From: an uncultured Lachnospiraceae bacterium
Lineage (GTDB): Bacteria; Bacillota; Clostridia; Lachnospirales; Lachnospiraceae
DNA: 64,000 nucleotides
Assembly (NCBI GenBank): GCA_949878435.1
Contig: CATLAK010000001.1
Span: forward strand, 124,001-188,000
Direction of reading: 5' to 3'
This document shows positions 1 through 8,597 of this stretch, piece by piece. A program made the position numbers and the translations under genes. The notes beneath the pieces were generated by a model, which saw nothing but the letters and a program-made list of their open reading frames with translations, made no database searches and was not told the origin of the DNA. How positions within the stretch are numbered: the stretch's first letter is position 1; each line of letters starts with the position of its first letter.

Positions 1-196
1 TACTTATGACATTCTGAAAAAAATCCTCCGGCTCACAGGCATTGGTCAAATTACATCTTCCTTTCCCTGTGATATAGATTTTTTTCCCAGTTTTTTCATT
101 TTTTTCAAGCAGCGTCACTTCCGCTCCTGCCCTTGCAGCGCTCACCGCCGCCATCATTCCGGCAGCGCCGCCGCCTACTACGATAATATGTTTCAT
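1..196 (-). CDS. BaiN/HI0933-family FAD-dependent oxidoreductase, N-terminal part
   Basis: This is the first 65 codons of a leftward gene that runs off the window edge. The N-terminus shows a Rossmann dinucleotide motif (VVGGGAAG), an acidic end of the second strand (LLEKN) and the hallmark GKGRCNLTN of the HI0933/YhiN/BaiN flavoprotein family. Members are FAD/NAD(P)-binding reductases; BaiN has been linked to bile-acid metabolism, but most members have no proven substrate. The gene lies 34 bp downstream of the RpiR regulator and may be co-transcribed with it. The family call is firm, the substrate is unknown. Confidence 0.85.
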   Translation of the reverse strand, partial: MKHIIVVGGGAAGMMAAVSAARAGAEVTLLEKNEKTGKKIYITGKGRCNLTNACEPEDFFQNVIS

Positions 197-230
197 ATTG
201 TTATATTTTCCCGTTTAAAAATTACATCTG

Positions 231-1157
231 CTATTCATCAAGCTTCATCAGAGGATAATTCAGCATAGGTTCCTCATCTATAAAATTGATCTCGTCATTT
301 AGATAAACCTGATAATTATTCCAAACCTCTTCAAGGGTCTCCAAATTGTTCTTAACTGTCTCCGGCTGCTTCATGCACAGCGCAACAACAAGCGCATTAA
401 TCACGCTAAGCGGCGCTACAAGCGAATCCACGATAGAAACCATATCACTTTTTGCGAGAAGATTGCACGAAGAATAGAGATTCATGGGGGAATGGATACT
501 GTCCGTTATGGTAATAACTTTGGCATTCCGGTCGTTGGCGAACTCCATTGCTTTGAGGGTTCTCATGGAATATCGGGGAAAGCTGATACCTATGATTGCA
601 TCCTCCCCGCCAATTCTGATCATCTGCTCAAACATCTCCGTAACGCTTGTTGTTTTTACCAAAATGATGCCTCCACGAATCATATTTAAATAGAAATGCA
701 GGAAATCCGCCAAAGGCTCACAGCTTCTGACCCCCACAAGATAGATGTTTTTTGCCTCCAAAATGATATCTACGGCAGCTTCAAACGCTGCTGCATCCAG
801 ATTGACGATGGTATCCTTTATCTTTTCTATGTCTGAATTCAATACGGAATTCAGAATTTCCGACTGTGTGCTCTTTCCGTACTTCGCTCCCATCTTCTGT
901 ACTGAATTTAGCTTATTCTTTACCCAGTCCTCCAAAGCATCCTGAAACTCCGGATACCCCTCGTACCCAAGTCCCGATGCAAACCGCACCACAGTGGACT
1001 CGCTGACCCCCACCGTTTCTCCAAGTTTTGCCGCCGTCATGAAGACTGCCTGCTCATAGTGATCCGAAATATATGCTGCAATCGCTTTATGCCCCTTGCT
1101 CATCTTCATATATTTGTCATTCATACGGGTAATAATATCGTGTTCCTGTATTTCCAT
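231..1157 (-). CDS. MurR/RpiR family transcriptional regulator
   Basis: The 308-residue length matches the family. Residues about 1-80 form the RpiR helix-turn-helix (AAKLGETVGVSESTVVRFA), and residues about 125-260 form a SIS sugar-phosphate-isomerase-like sensor domain (IYLVGVRSCEPLADFL and the later GISFPRYS). Members sense phosphorylated sugars and repress or activate nearby catabolic genes. The neighbours here are a flavoprotein and a TetR regulator rather than a sugar operon, so the ligand cannot be inferred. The ATG follows a GGAAGG-type ribosome binding site. Confidence 0.9.
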   Translation of the reverse strand: MEIQEHDIITRMNDKYMKMSKGHKAIAAYISDHYEQAVFMTAAKLGETVGVSESTVVRFASGLGYEGYPEFQDALEDWVKNKLNSVQKMGAKYGKSTQSEILNSVLNSDIEKIKDTIVNLDAAAFEAAVDIILEAKNIYLVGVRSCEPLADFLHFYLNMIRGGIILVKTTSVTEMFEQMIRIGGEDAIIGISFPRYSMRTLKAMEFANDRNAKVITITDSIHSPMNLYSSCNLLAKSDMVSIVDSLVAPLSVINALVVALCMKQPETVKNNLETLEEVWNNYQVYLNDEINFIDEEPMLNYPLMKLDE

Positions 1158-1208
1158 CCTTGCTTCCTTCCAACTTATGTAAATATTTCACCTGTTATGT
1201 GAATCCTG

Positions 1209-1754
1209 CTATCTGAATGAATGATATACCTCTTTCAGCATCTGCATAGTCTCATCTTCAGACAAATCATAGTCTCCTGTAAGCGACATGCAGGCGGCGC
1301 CATGAATGAAAATCCACATTTTCATGAATAGTCCGCTGGCATTAGAACATCCCTGGGATGTGGCGGCATGTATTTCCCTGCTGACATAACCACCGTTACC
1401 GTTTACCAGATCATATAGGCTCCTTCCAAATCTTTCTGAAGACAAAAAGATAAATTCAAATATCCTTTTATGCTCCCCGGCAAATTTAATGTATGCCTGC
1501 CCCAGATTTACAAACGGGGTTACTGTCTGTCTTTGAAAGTCTTCGTAATATTCATGGAAGAAATCACACGCCCTGCCAAACAATTCTTCGATCAGTTCCT
1601 CCATATTCTTGTAGATACGGAAAATCGGCTGCGTGGAACAGTTGGCTTTCGCTGCCAGCTTTCGGGCTGTCACCTGCTCTATTCCGTCTTCTTGTAAGAT
1701 TGCAAACGCGGCTTTAATTAAATCCTCACGTGTTATTGATTCTTTTCTTGCCAT
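1209..1754 (-). CDS. TetR/AcrR family transcriptional regulator
   Basis: The 181-residue protein has an N-terminal TetR helix-turn-helix (residues about 8-50, with LIKAAFAILQEDGIEQVTARKL and the turn AKANCSTQPIF split by the usual spacing) and an all-helical ligand-binding C-terminal domain. The start has a GGGAGG ribosome binding site. A perfect 14-bp palindrome sits between its promoter and its ATG, which suggests autorepression. The divergent neighbour is the frameshifted membrane-anchored gene, a possible former target. The ligand is unknown. Confidence 0.88.
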   Translation of the reverse strand: MARKESITREDLIKAAFAILQEDGIEQVTARKLAAKANCSTQPIFRIYKNMEELIEELFGRACDFFHEYYEDFQRQTVTPFVNLGQAYIKFAGEHKRIFEFIFLSSERFGRSLYDLVNGNGGYVSREIHAATSQGCSNASGLFMKMWIFIHGAACMSLTGDYDLSEDETMQMLKEVYHSFR

Positions 1755-1774
1755 CCCACTCTTACCTCCCTAAT

Positions 1775-1818
1775 ATAACATATGTTATTAGTTTACAGCG
1801 GATTCCACATTATGTCAA
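1775..1818 (-). promoter_or_regulatory. Promoter and palindromic operator of the TetR gene
   Basis: On the minus strand a -35 TTGACA (1813-1818), a 17-bp spacer and a -10 TAAACT (1790-1795) form a good sigma-A promoter. Just downstream, at the expected transcription start, lies the perfect palindrome ATAACATATGTTAT (1775-1788). Size and position fit a TetR-family operator, so autorepression is inferred. Confidence 0.7.
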
Positions 1819-1853
1819 CAACAAATGACATTTTTCGAGAATGGAAATAGAAA

Positions 1854-1882
1854 TTGCTTATAAAAAGGCGCCATGATATAAT
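1854..1882 (+). promoter_or_regulatory. Sigma-A promoter for the frameshifted membrane-anchored gene
   Basis: TTGCTT (1854-1859), a 17-bp spacer and a consensus TATAAT (1877-1882) precede a GGAGG site (1896-1900) and the ATG at 1910. The gene still has a strong promoter and ribosome binding site although its reading frame is broken. Confidence 0.7.
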
Positions 1883-1909
1883 CAAATAATACTGCGGAGG
1901 AATATTTTG

Positions 1910-2612
1910 ATGAAATCTGAAAAAATGATTTTTATAAAAATAATTTGTATTATATTGATTTGCTGTACTATTCATGTTGCTTTTCTGGGTGCAATTATTT
2001 TTGGGTTTAAAGATTTTGGGTCTCGTGTTGAATTGAATGAGGTTCTTCAGGCTGAACTTAAAGAGGATCAGACGCATGCCATAGAGGATGCGCAGAGATA
2101 TCTGGAAGAAAAATATCATATGGATTTTGAATTAATTTCTTTTGAGCCTTACATCTTTATGAATCCTAATTCTATGCCAAAGTCTGAGGGGAGCAGCTGG
2201 GTGCGGACGCATTATTACAGGCTCTGGACGGGGGAATTTACTGTCGATGGGAATGTATATAAAAATAGAAGGTACTGTTCCTGAAAATAGCTATTCTGAC
2301 ACATTTCAGCTTGCCCAGATTCATCAGGCATATGTGGATGTGGCAAAGGAGAATATGCCCCATACCTTCGGTACTGCCGGAATAGAACCGGAAGTTTCCA
2401 TACACTCAATCAAAGGAGTTCCTTTCTTTTCTACCTTCTATGATGGAACCAACATTGGCGATCTGCTGAAAGAACATAGAATGATTATCCACTTTGATAC
2501 AGATGAAGTTGATATAAGCGATGAATTTTGGGAAGAGGTTCATAAAGAAGCCGCTCTATTTCAAGAAAAATATGAAGGGAGCGACGTTTTCATCTCTACT
2601 CTCAATTATTAA
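1910..2612 (+). pseudogene. Membrane-anchored protein of unknown function, frameshifted
   Basis: Two overlapping frames read as one protein if one A is removed from the five-A run at 2261-2265. The first frame (from ATG 1910) gives a short cytoplasmic start, a transmembrane segment at about residues 8-35, and an extracytoplasmic part ending near GNVYK; it then stops at 2284. The +1 frame continues with IEGTVPENSYSD to a stop at 2612. The repaired product would be about 233 residues. I do not recognise the family. The cause may be a real mutation, phase variation in the A run, or a sequencing error. Confidence 0.7.
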
Positions 2613-3700
2613 TTTCCACCATTCTCCACACAGGCAGTTAATTTCCGAAGCAACGGGCTTTTCCATAATAGCTTCAAAATAAAATTAATAATATACGAAC
2701 ATGCAATTGTAAGCACGAACATAAAAGGAATTACAAAAACAGGGTATTTCACTATAAAGACCAATTCTTTAAAGATAAATAAGTAAAAGAACATATGAAC
2801 CAGCCAGATATTTGTGGAATGCTCTCCAAAAAACAGAAAGAATCTTTCTACATAGTCCGGCTTTTTCCAAAGATTAAAACATATAAAGCAAAAAATTGCA
2901 AAGAAATATACCGTTCCCGATATTTCAATCACACACATCGCCAAAATCGCCGCCGAGACAACAATGAAAAGATAGAAATTACCTTTTTCTCCTGTCACCC
3001 GATTCCACCATTTTCTTGTTCTGGATATAATCTTTTCCTTTGCAAGCAGCATCCCCACAATGTAAAAGAAAGATACATACCACAAATCCAAGAGTTTTCT
3101 GATTACGAGCCCCTTCCAATAATATTCCTCCGGATCCGTGGTAAATATCCCCAGTACCTTACAGAGATAGTATACACAAAATATCATTGCAAACGCAAAA
3201 AAGAGAATGCGGCTGTCCGCCTTTTGGGCTAATTTTAGGAACAATGGCGATATCAGGACAAATAACGTATAGGTCGAGGCAAACCACCAAGCGCCGTTAT
3301 ATGTATGTTCCAACAGGAAAAAATTTCCCAAAAACCTGTAAATATTAGCCGGTATCTCCCCATATTGATCAAAAAGAATACCCACAATCGTGAAAATAAT
3401 ACATACCACCCAGAAATGAATTAAGAATTTGAATAATCGAAAATATTGTTTTTTTAAATATTCTTTTAGCTCCATATTACTGAACTGCAAAAAAAGCGCA
3501 TAGCCGGTACAAAAGCAATAAAAGGGCACACAAATTTCACTTAAAAATGCTGGATAATAAATCAAAGGTACATCCTGATTGATCCAGATCAAAGGACTGC
3601 CGCTCACCTCTGCTCCCTTTCTCAGATACAGGTGCACAAGTATCATCGCCCAAATTGCCACTCCATGCGCCATGCGCGTATCCTTTTTTCCCAGTTCCAT
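2609..3700 (-). CDS. Acyltransferase 3 family membrane protein
   Basis: The 363-residue polytopic protein has about ten hydrophobic helices and opens with the acyltransferase-3 signature: conserved His in RMAHGVAIW followed by MILVHLYL. The family transfers acetyl, succinyl or other acyl groups to cell-surface glycans, lipids or antibiotics across the membrane. The substrate cannot be told from the sequence. Its stop overlaps the end of the convergent frameshifted gene by 4 bp. It starts 13 bp after the amidase gene, so the two probably form a cell-envelope transcript. Confidence 0.8.
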   Translation of the reverse strand: MELGKKDTRMAHGVAIWAMILVHLYLRKGAEVSGSPLIWINQDVPLIYYPAFLSEICVPFYCFCTGYALFLQFSNMELKEYLKKQYFRLFKFLIHFWVVCIIFTIVGILFDQYGEIPANIYRFLGNFFLLEHTYNGAWWFASTYTLFVLISPLFLKLAQKADSRILFFAFAMIFCVYYLCKVLGIFTTDPEEYYWKGLVIRKLLDLWYVSFFYIVGMLLAKEKIISRTRKWWNRVTGEKGNFYLFIVVSAAILAMCVIEISGTVYFFAIFCFICFNLWKKPDYVERFFLFFGEHSTNIWLVHMFFYLFIFKELVFIVKYPVFVIPFMFVLTIACSYIINFILKLLWKSPLLRKLTACVENGGN

Positions 3701-3713
3701 AACAAGTCCCTTC

Positions 3714-4823
3714 CTACTCCATCTGTTCTTTCATAATATAGTCTTCCAGATCATTTAAAAATTGCTGCCATGAGCCAACGCTTTCTACAAAATACAGCGG
3801 ACATTTCTTTCCGCCTTCGTCATAGTGTCTTCTCATATCCTCCGGCGCAAGGTTATATTCGTTTAAAAGCCATGCAGATAACCGAATCAACGACTGATAG
3901 GTATCGTCCGTAAACTTTCCGTCTTCTGACAGATAGCAGCACTCTATGGAAATAGAATCATAATTTCTTCCCGCTACTGCATAGGCTATCTCGTTTAGAG
4001 GAATACACTGGATAATCTCTCCATTATAGCCAATTACAAAATGCGCGCTTGCGGAAGTCTCACCTGTAATACCCAGATTTTCAAAATAACTCCTATTCTG
4101 GGCTGCACTGGTTCCAGGGTTCGCTGTATAGTGCACAAAAATATTGTTCACTTCTGGCAATGTTTCGCCGGGTCTTGAATATTCATTGACCGGAATAAAA
4201 TCTTCTGTCATAATCGGCTTATCCGTCTTGTTTTCTTCAATGACCTTCTGCCGCTCTACGGTTGTCTGAAAATCATTTGCAACTTCCTGCGTATCCCGCA
4301 ATCCTTGTATTAACTTGATTAAAAGAAAAGCAGCTGTCACAATTAATGCAACTAAGAAAAGCAGCGTGACCATTCTTGCCGCTATCATTCTTCTTTGCCT
4401 GCGTTTTCTTCTGCGCGCTCTTGCTTGCTCAGCCTTTTGTTCCGTATTATTTTTACGGCTTCTCCCATTTCTGTTATCCGGTAGCGGATATATTTCTACT
4501 TCCGTTCTTCGCCTTTTTTCAGGTACTGCCACACTCTGTCCTTCAGACCGTCTTCGCCTTTCAGACATTTCCGCTCTCTGCCCTCCGGGGCGTCTCCGTC
4601 CCTCAGGCATTTCTGCACGCTGCCCTTCTGGGCGCCTCCGTCTTTCAGGCATTTCTACGCGCTGCCCTTCGGGGCGTCTCCGCCTTTCAGGCATTTCTGC
4701 GCGCTGCCCCTCGGGGCGTCTCCGCCTTTCAGGCACCGTTGTGTTCTGTCCGCTCGCAGCACTTCTGACCCCTGGTCTTTCGTACGCATCGTCTCTGGAT
4801 ATATCAATAAATTCCAGTCCCAT
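3714..4823 (-). CDS. Membrane-anchored N-acetylmuramoyl-L-alanine amidase (amidase_2/PGRP fold) with Arg-rich repeat tail
   Basis: Residues 30-113 are six copies of a 14-residue repeat rich in Arg, Glu, Pro and Gln. A basic stretch and one transmembrane helix (about 146-170) follow. The C-terminal half is an amidase_2 domain with zinc-ligand signatures: VHYTANPG, SAHFVIGYNGEI and the late HYD...KKCP. Topology is thus a cytoplasmic positively charged tail with an extracytoplasmic zinc hydrolase that cuts the MurNAc-L-Ala bond. The start has an AAAGGATGAGGCGGG leader. The repeat tail is not a usual part of the family. Confidence 0.85.
   Translation of the reverse strand: MGLEFIDISRDDAYERPGVRSAASGQNTTVPERRRRPEGQRAEMPERRRRPEGQRVEMPERRRRPEGQRAEMPEGRRRPGGQRAEMSERRRRSEGQSVAVPEKRRRTEVEIYPLPDNRNGRSRKNNTEQKAEQARARRRKRRQRRMIAARMVTLLFLVALIVTAAFLLIKLIQGLRDTQEVANDFQTTVERQKVIEENKTDKPIMTEDFIPVNEYSRPGETLPEVNNIFVHYTANPGTSAAQNRSYFENLGITGETSASAHFVIGYNGEIIQCIPLNEIAYAVAGRNYDSISIECCYLSEDGKFTDDTYQSLIRLSAWLLNEYNLAPEDMRRHYDEGGKKCPLYFVESVGSWQQFLNDLEDYIMKEQME
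4485..4736 (-). repeat. Six in-frame 42-bp tandem repeats inside the amidase gene
   Basis: The period is 42 bp, exactly 14 codons, with consensus MPERRRRPEGQRAE. The central copies are nearly identical in DNA, while the first and last copies diverge (the last reads VPEKRRRTEVEIYP). Near-identity of the middle units implies recent expansion or homogenisation, so copy number probably varies between strains. Confidence 0.85.
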
Positions 4824-4917
4824 CCCGCCTCATCCTTTGCAAAAAATATAACGCACTGATGAAGCATAGTTTATCAAAAGATTATGTTAATTTTTATAAT
4901 ATAAGATAAATATTTTC

Positions 4918-5847
4918 TTAATTCTTTTCCTTTGCGCGCTTTCTGTCATTTTTGCCCTGATACACTTCCACGTTTCCAAGCCCCTGAACAAATTTAGAAA
5001 ATTGGCTGTATCCAAAATCCTTGACATTAAAATTATCATATTTGCTGTAAACACAGTTGCTCAATTCGCTGATACCGATTCCTTTTTTCCCTGCCTCATG
5101 AATGATCTGTTTAATATAGCCCCTGATTTCCTCCTGCGACTGTTCATTGTCTTTTAAGGAAATCGTGATGACATTCTGCCGCTTTTCTAAAAGGAACAGA
5201 CCTGCATCTTCCACAAACTTGGACAAGAGACTGTAACCATAGCTTCTCACATCAAAATCAGGATACATGTTGACCAGCCGGTTCCCTACCGACGCTAATT
5301 CCACGCTTTTTCCTTTATTCTCATTCTCATTAATAATATTTGTGATTGCATTATAAACGACCTCCCTGCTGATGGTATTGTCTTTGCCTTCTTTTCCTTC
5401 TGTATCTTCATCCTGATTTCCCAGGTTTTCCAAATTGACAAATCTGGTACATGCCACCCTGAAAGAGCGGGGTGTCTTTTCTTCTCCCATTCCAATGACT
5501 TCCATGCCGGATTCACGCAGCCTGCTCGCCAGACGGGTAAAATCGCTGTCACTGGACACAATACAGAATCCATCTACATTTCCCGTATAAAGAATATCCA
5601 TTGCATCAATAATCAAAGTGGAATCCGTTGCATTTTTACCTACAGTATTACTGAACTGTTGCACCGGAATCACTGAATTTTCTAATAATTCCCCTTTCCA
5701 CTTGGTCGCCTGCGTACTCGTCCAATCTCCATAAATTCTTTTGTAAGTAGTGATCCCGTAAGTAGACAGTTCCTCTAAAATGGCTCCTATATACTTCGCT
5801 GAAATATTATCTGCATCAATGAGCAGAGCAAAACGCTTATTATCCAT
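4918..5847 (-). CDS. NYN-domain (LabA/DUF88-like) protein with two OST-HTH/LOTUS domains
   Basis: Residues 1-140 form a NYN (PIN-like) nuclease fold with the expected acidic positions: ALLIDADN near the start, TDSTLIIDAMD in the middle, and VSSDSDFTRL. Two OST-HTH/LOTUS modules follow (about 160-235 and 240-305), each with a YG(Y)S..SKFV pattern. LOTUS domains bind RNA (G-quadruplex RNA in eukaryotes), so a role in RNA cleavage or turnover is plausible but unproven. The gene sits alone behind the decarboxylase operon terminator with its own promoter. Confidence 0.85.
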   Translation of the reverse strand: MDNKRFALLIDADNISAKYIGAILEELSTYGITTYKRIYGDWTSTQATKWKGELLENSVIPVQQFSNTVGKNATDSTLIIDAMDILYTGNVDGFCIVSSDSDFTRLASRLRESGMEVIGMGEEKTPRSFRVACTRFVNLENLGNQDEDTEGKEGKDNTISREVVYNAITNIINENENKGKSVELASVGNRLVNMYPDFDVRSYGYSLLSKFVEDAGLFLLEKRQNVITISLKDNEQSQEEIRGYIKQIIHEAGKKGIGISELSNCVYSKYDNFNVKDFGYSQFSKFVQGLGNVEVYQGKNDRKRAKEKN

Positions 5848-5891
5848 GCAATCCCCCTATTTTCTATTATCTACCAACCATTAATAGTTAG

Positions 5892-5920
5892 ATTATAACA
5901 CAAAAACAGCTCCCACACAA
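5892..5920 (-). promoter_or_regulatory. Promoter of the NYN/LOTUS gene, embedded in the upstream terminator
   Basis: On the minus strand TTGTGT (5915-5920), 17 bp and a consensus TATAAT (5892-5897). The -35 and most of the spacer lie inside the terminator hairpin of the preceding operon, so the same bases serve two roles. Confidence 0.6.
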
Positions 5921-5939
5921 ATATTTGCATGAGAGCTGT
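5906..5939 (-). terminator. Rho-independent terminator of the decarboxylase operon
   Basis: On the minus strand the stem ACAGCTC/GAGCTGT continues into an inner GCAAA/TTTGT stem and is followed by TTTTTGTG. It begins 22 bp after the stop of the last operon gene. Confidence 0.8.
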
Positions 5940-5961
5940 ATCAATGTTTCTTGATTAAATC

Positions 5962-7389
5962 TTACACAGGATATGCCGCATTCTTTACATCTGCCTGTGA
6001 CATGTCAACTTTTTCCTGCTGTGCCTGACGATATTTGAAGAAGTCAGTTGCAACCTGAGGGAACAGGGCGTAGGACAATACATCCTCATCCTGCTGTTTC
6101 CATTCCTTCATCTCTGCCTCTAACTTATCCATCTCGTTCTCGATCAAGTCTGCAGGACGGCAGGTGATTCTCTTTTCACCTGGGATAACCTTGTCGATAA
6201 CCTCCTGGTTCATAGGCTTAACAGTCTGACCATATTCACCGCGGAGCACTGCCTTGGTTTCCTTCGTTGCCATCTTATATCTCTCACCCATCAACACATT
6301 AAATACTGCCTGGGTTCCCACGATCTGTGAAGAAGGAGTTACCAGAGGAGGCTCACCTAAGTCTTTTCTAACCTGAGGAATTTCCTTCAGCACATCGTAA
6401 TATTTATCTTCTGCGTTCTGCTCTTTCAGCTGGCTCACCATATTAGAAAGCATGCCGCCGGGTACCTGATAAAGCAGTGTCTTAATATCCACGCCCATAA
6501 CCTTGGGATTGAGCAGCCCGTCTGCAAGGCACTTATCTCTGTACGGTCTGAAATAATCAGCGATTTCAGATAAAATACTCTGGTCATAACCGGTATCATA
6601 AGGAGTTCCCTTGAAGGTCTCAACCATAACTTCTGTTGCAGGCTGTGAAGTACCCATAGCAAAAGGTGAGATTGCACAGTCGATAACGTCTACTCCTGCT
6701 TCTACCGCCTTCATATAGGTCATACTTGCAACACCGGATGTATAGTGTGTATGCAGCTGGATTGGAAGTTTTGTTGCGGACTTCATTGCTGCGATCATTT
6801 CAGATGCTTTGTAAGGAACAAGAAGACCTGCCATATCCTTGATACAGATGGAATCAGCGCCCATCTCTTCAATCTTCTTTGCCATGTTCATCCAATATTC
6901 CATGGTATATGCATCGCCCAATGTGTAGGAAAGGGCAACCTGTGCATGTCCTCTTCCTTCCCTTGCCTTAATCTTATTTGTGGCATTGACCGCTTCCTGT
7001 AAGTTTCTAAGATCATTCAAGCAGTCAAAAATACGGATAATATCAATACCGTTTGCAATAGATTTCTCTACAAAACTGTCTACAACGTCATCAGCGTAAG
7101 GTCTGTAGCCTAAGATATTCTGACCTCTAAAGAGCATCTGCAGCTTTGTGTTCTTAAATCCATCTCTTAACTTTCTAAGTCTGTCCCAGGGGTCTTCCTT
7201 CAAGAAACGAAGGGATGCGTCAAATGTAGCGCCGCCCCAGCATTCCACTGCATGATAACCAACTTTATCCATCTTGTCAACGATTGGAAGCATCATTTCA
7301 GTAGGCATTCTTGTAGCAATCAGAGACTGATGTGCATCACGAAGAACGGTTTCCATGATTCCAACCGGTTTTTTAGCCTGTTCTGCCAT
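5962..7389 (-). CDS. oadA: Oxaloacetate decarboxylase alpha-like / pyruvate carboxylase subunit B carboxyltransferase (5S type), no biotin domain
   Basis: The 475-residue protein is an HMGL-like TIM barrel with the OadA/5S signatures: RDAHQSLIATRM near residue 17, a metal-binding pair in QLHTHYTSG, and CIKDMAG with the candidate carboxylated Lys. The conserved carboxyltransferase domain follows. Unlike classical OadA it ends before a biotinyl domain, which is encoded separately in the operon. It should move a carboxyl group between oxaloacetate/pyruvate and the biotin carrier. It is the last gene of the five-gene operon and has an AGGAGG ribosome binding site. Confidence 0.9.
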   Translation of the reverse strand: MAEQAKKPVGIMETVLRDAHQSLIATRMPTEMMLPIVDKMDKVGYHAVECWGGATFDASLRFLKEDPWDRLRKLRDGFKNTKLQMLFRGQNILGYRPYADDVVDSFVEKSIANGIDIIRIFDCLNDLRNLQEAVNATNKIKAREGRGHAQVALSYTLGDAYTMEYWMNMAKKIEEMGADSICIKDMAGLLVPYKASEMIAAMKSATKLPIQLHTHYTSGVASMTYMKAVEAGVDVIDCAISPFAMGTSQPATEVMVETFKGTPYDTGYDQSILSEIADYFRPYRDKCLADGLLNPKVMGVDIKTLLYQVPGGMLSNMVSQLKEQNAEDKYYDVLKEIPQVRKDLGEPPLVTPSSQIVGTQAVFNVLMGERYKMATKETKAVLRGEYGQTVKPMNQEVIDKVIPGEKRITCRPADLIENEMDKLEAEMKEWKQQDEDVLSYALFPQVATDFFKYRQAQQEKVDMSQADVKNAAYPV

Positions 7390-7411
7390 TTCTATTTCCT
7401 CCTAATTTTAA

Positions 7412-8563
7412 TTAAAATACGCCAAATACAGCCATGAAAGTACCGGCTGCTACTGCTGTACCGATAACACCTGCCACATTAGGTCCCATTGCATGCATCA
7501 AAAGGAAGTTCGTAGGATCTGCCTCAGCTCCCACCTTCTGGGAAACACGGGCTGCCATGGGAACTGCCGATACACCCGCGGAACCAATCAGCGGGTTGAC
7601 CTTGCCCTTTGTCGCAATGCACATCAGCTTACCAAACAGAACACCGGCTGCCGTACCAAATGCAAAAGCGATCAGACCAAGTGCTACGATCTTCAATGTA
7701 TCCAGATTTAAGAAAGCCTCTGCGCTGGTAGTAGCTCCTACAGAAGTACCAAGCAGGATAACTACGATATACATAAGCGCATTGGATGCCGTATCTGTCA
7801 GCTGTCTTACCACACCGGACTCTCTGAACAGATTGCCCAGCATCAGCATGCCTACAAGAGGCGCTGTGGTAGGAAGAATCATACAAACTACGATTGTTAC
7901 GATAATCGGGAAGAGAATCTTTTCAAGTTTGGATACCGGACGAAGCTGCCCCATCTTGATCTTTCTCTCTTTTTCTGTTGTCAGTAGTTTCATGATTGGC
8001 GGCTGAATAATAGGTACCAGGGACATATAGGAATATGCCGCTACCGCAATCGGTCCAAGCAGGGCAGTCTGTCCAAGTTTTCCTGCAAGGAAAATGGAGG
8101 TAGGACCGTCCGCACCGCCGATGATGGAGATTGCCGCTGCCGCTTTGTCGTTAAAGCCCATTGCAATCGCACCGAAATATGCGGCAAAAATACCGAACTG
8201 TGCTGCTGCACCAAGTAAGAAGCTCTTAGGATTTGCAATCAAAGGACCAAAGTCTGTCATGGCTCCAACTCCCATGAAAATCAAGGAAGGTAAGATTGCC
8301 CATTCGTCTAAGAGATAAAAGTAATACAGTAAGCCGCCTGTCCCATTGGCTGAGTCCTCAATACTCATCATAATATCAGGATAAATGTTTACAAGCAGCA
8401 TACCAAATGCGATGGGTGTCAAAAGCAATGGTTCAAAGCCTTTGGCAATCGCAAGATAAAGAAATACACACGCCACAAGAATCATCAGGTAATTGCCCCA
8501 TGTAAGATTAAAGAAGGCTGTCTGGTGAATCAGATTGGACAGTGTAGTTACGATGTAATCCAT
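7412..8563 (-). CDS. oadB: Sodium ion-translocating decarboxylase beta subunit
   Basis: The 383-residue polytopic membrane protein of the OadB/MmdB/GcdB family carries the hallmark [10 protein letters not shown] motif, whose Asp takes part in sodium transport in characterised enzymes. The C-terminal half has [14 protein letters not shown], also typical. It decarboxylates carboxybiotin on the carrier protein and pumps Na+ out of the cell. The sequence alone does not distinguish the oxaloacetate, methylmalonyl-CoA and glutaconyl-CoA types. The ribosome binding site is AGGAGG, and the gene lies between carrier and alpha genes. Confidence 0.92.
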   Translation of the reverse strand: MDYIVTTLSNLIHQTAFFNLTWGNYLMILVACVFLYLAIAKGFEPLLLTPIAFGMLLVNIYPDIMMSIEDSANGTGGLLYYFYLLDEWAILPSLIFMGVGAMTDFGPLIANPKSFLLGAAAQFGIFAAYFGAIAMGFNDKAAAAISIIGGADGPTSIFLAGKLGQTALLGPIAVAAYSYMSLVPIIQPPIMKLLTTEKERKIKMGQLRPVSKLEKILFPIIVTIVVCMILPTTAPLVGMLMLGNLFRESGVVRQLTDTASNALMYIVVILLGTSVGATTSAEAFLNLDTLKIVALGLIAFAFGTAAGVLFGKLMCIATKGKVNPLIGSAGVSAVPMAARVSQKVGAEADPTNFLLMHAMGPNVAGVIGTAVAAGTFMAVFGVF

Positions 8564-8597
8564 TTTTTAACCTCCTGTTGTTTTCTCGGCAAAAGTA

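Noticed and set aside
1177-1202. TTCAC-N7-GTGAA dyad before the RpiR gene
   Set aside because: Short arms of 5 bp and no clear promoter alignment; possible but not supported enough to list.
4315-4851. Long plus-strand frame opposite the amidase gene
   Set aside because: It is the antisense of the repeat and anchor region; the minus-strand frame has domains and a ribosome binding site.
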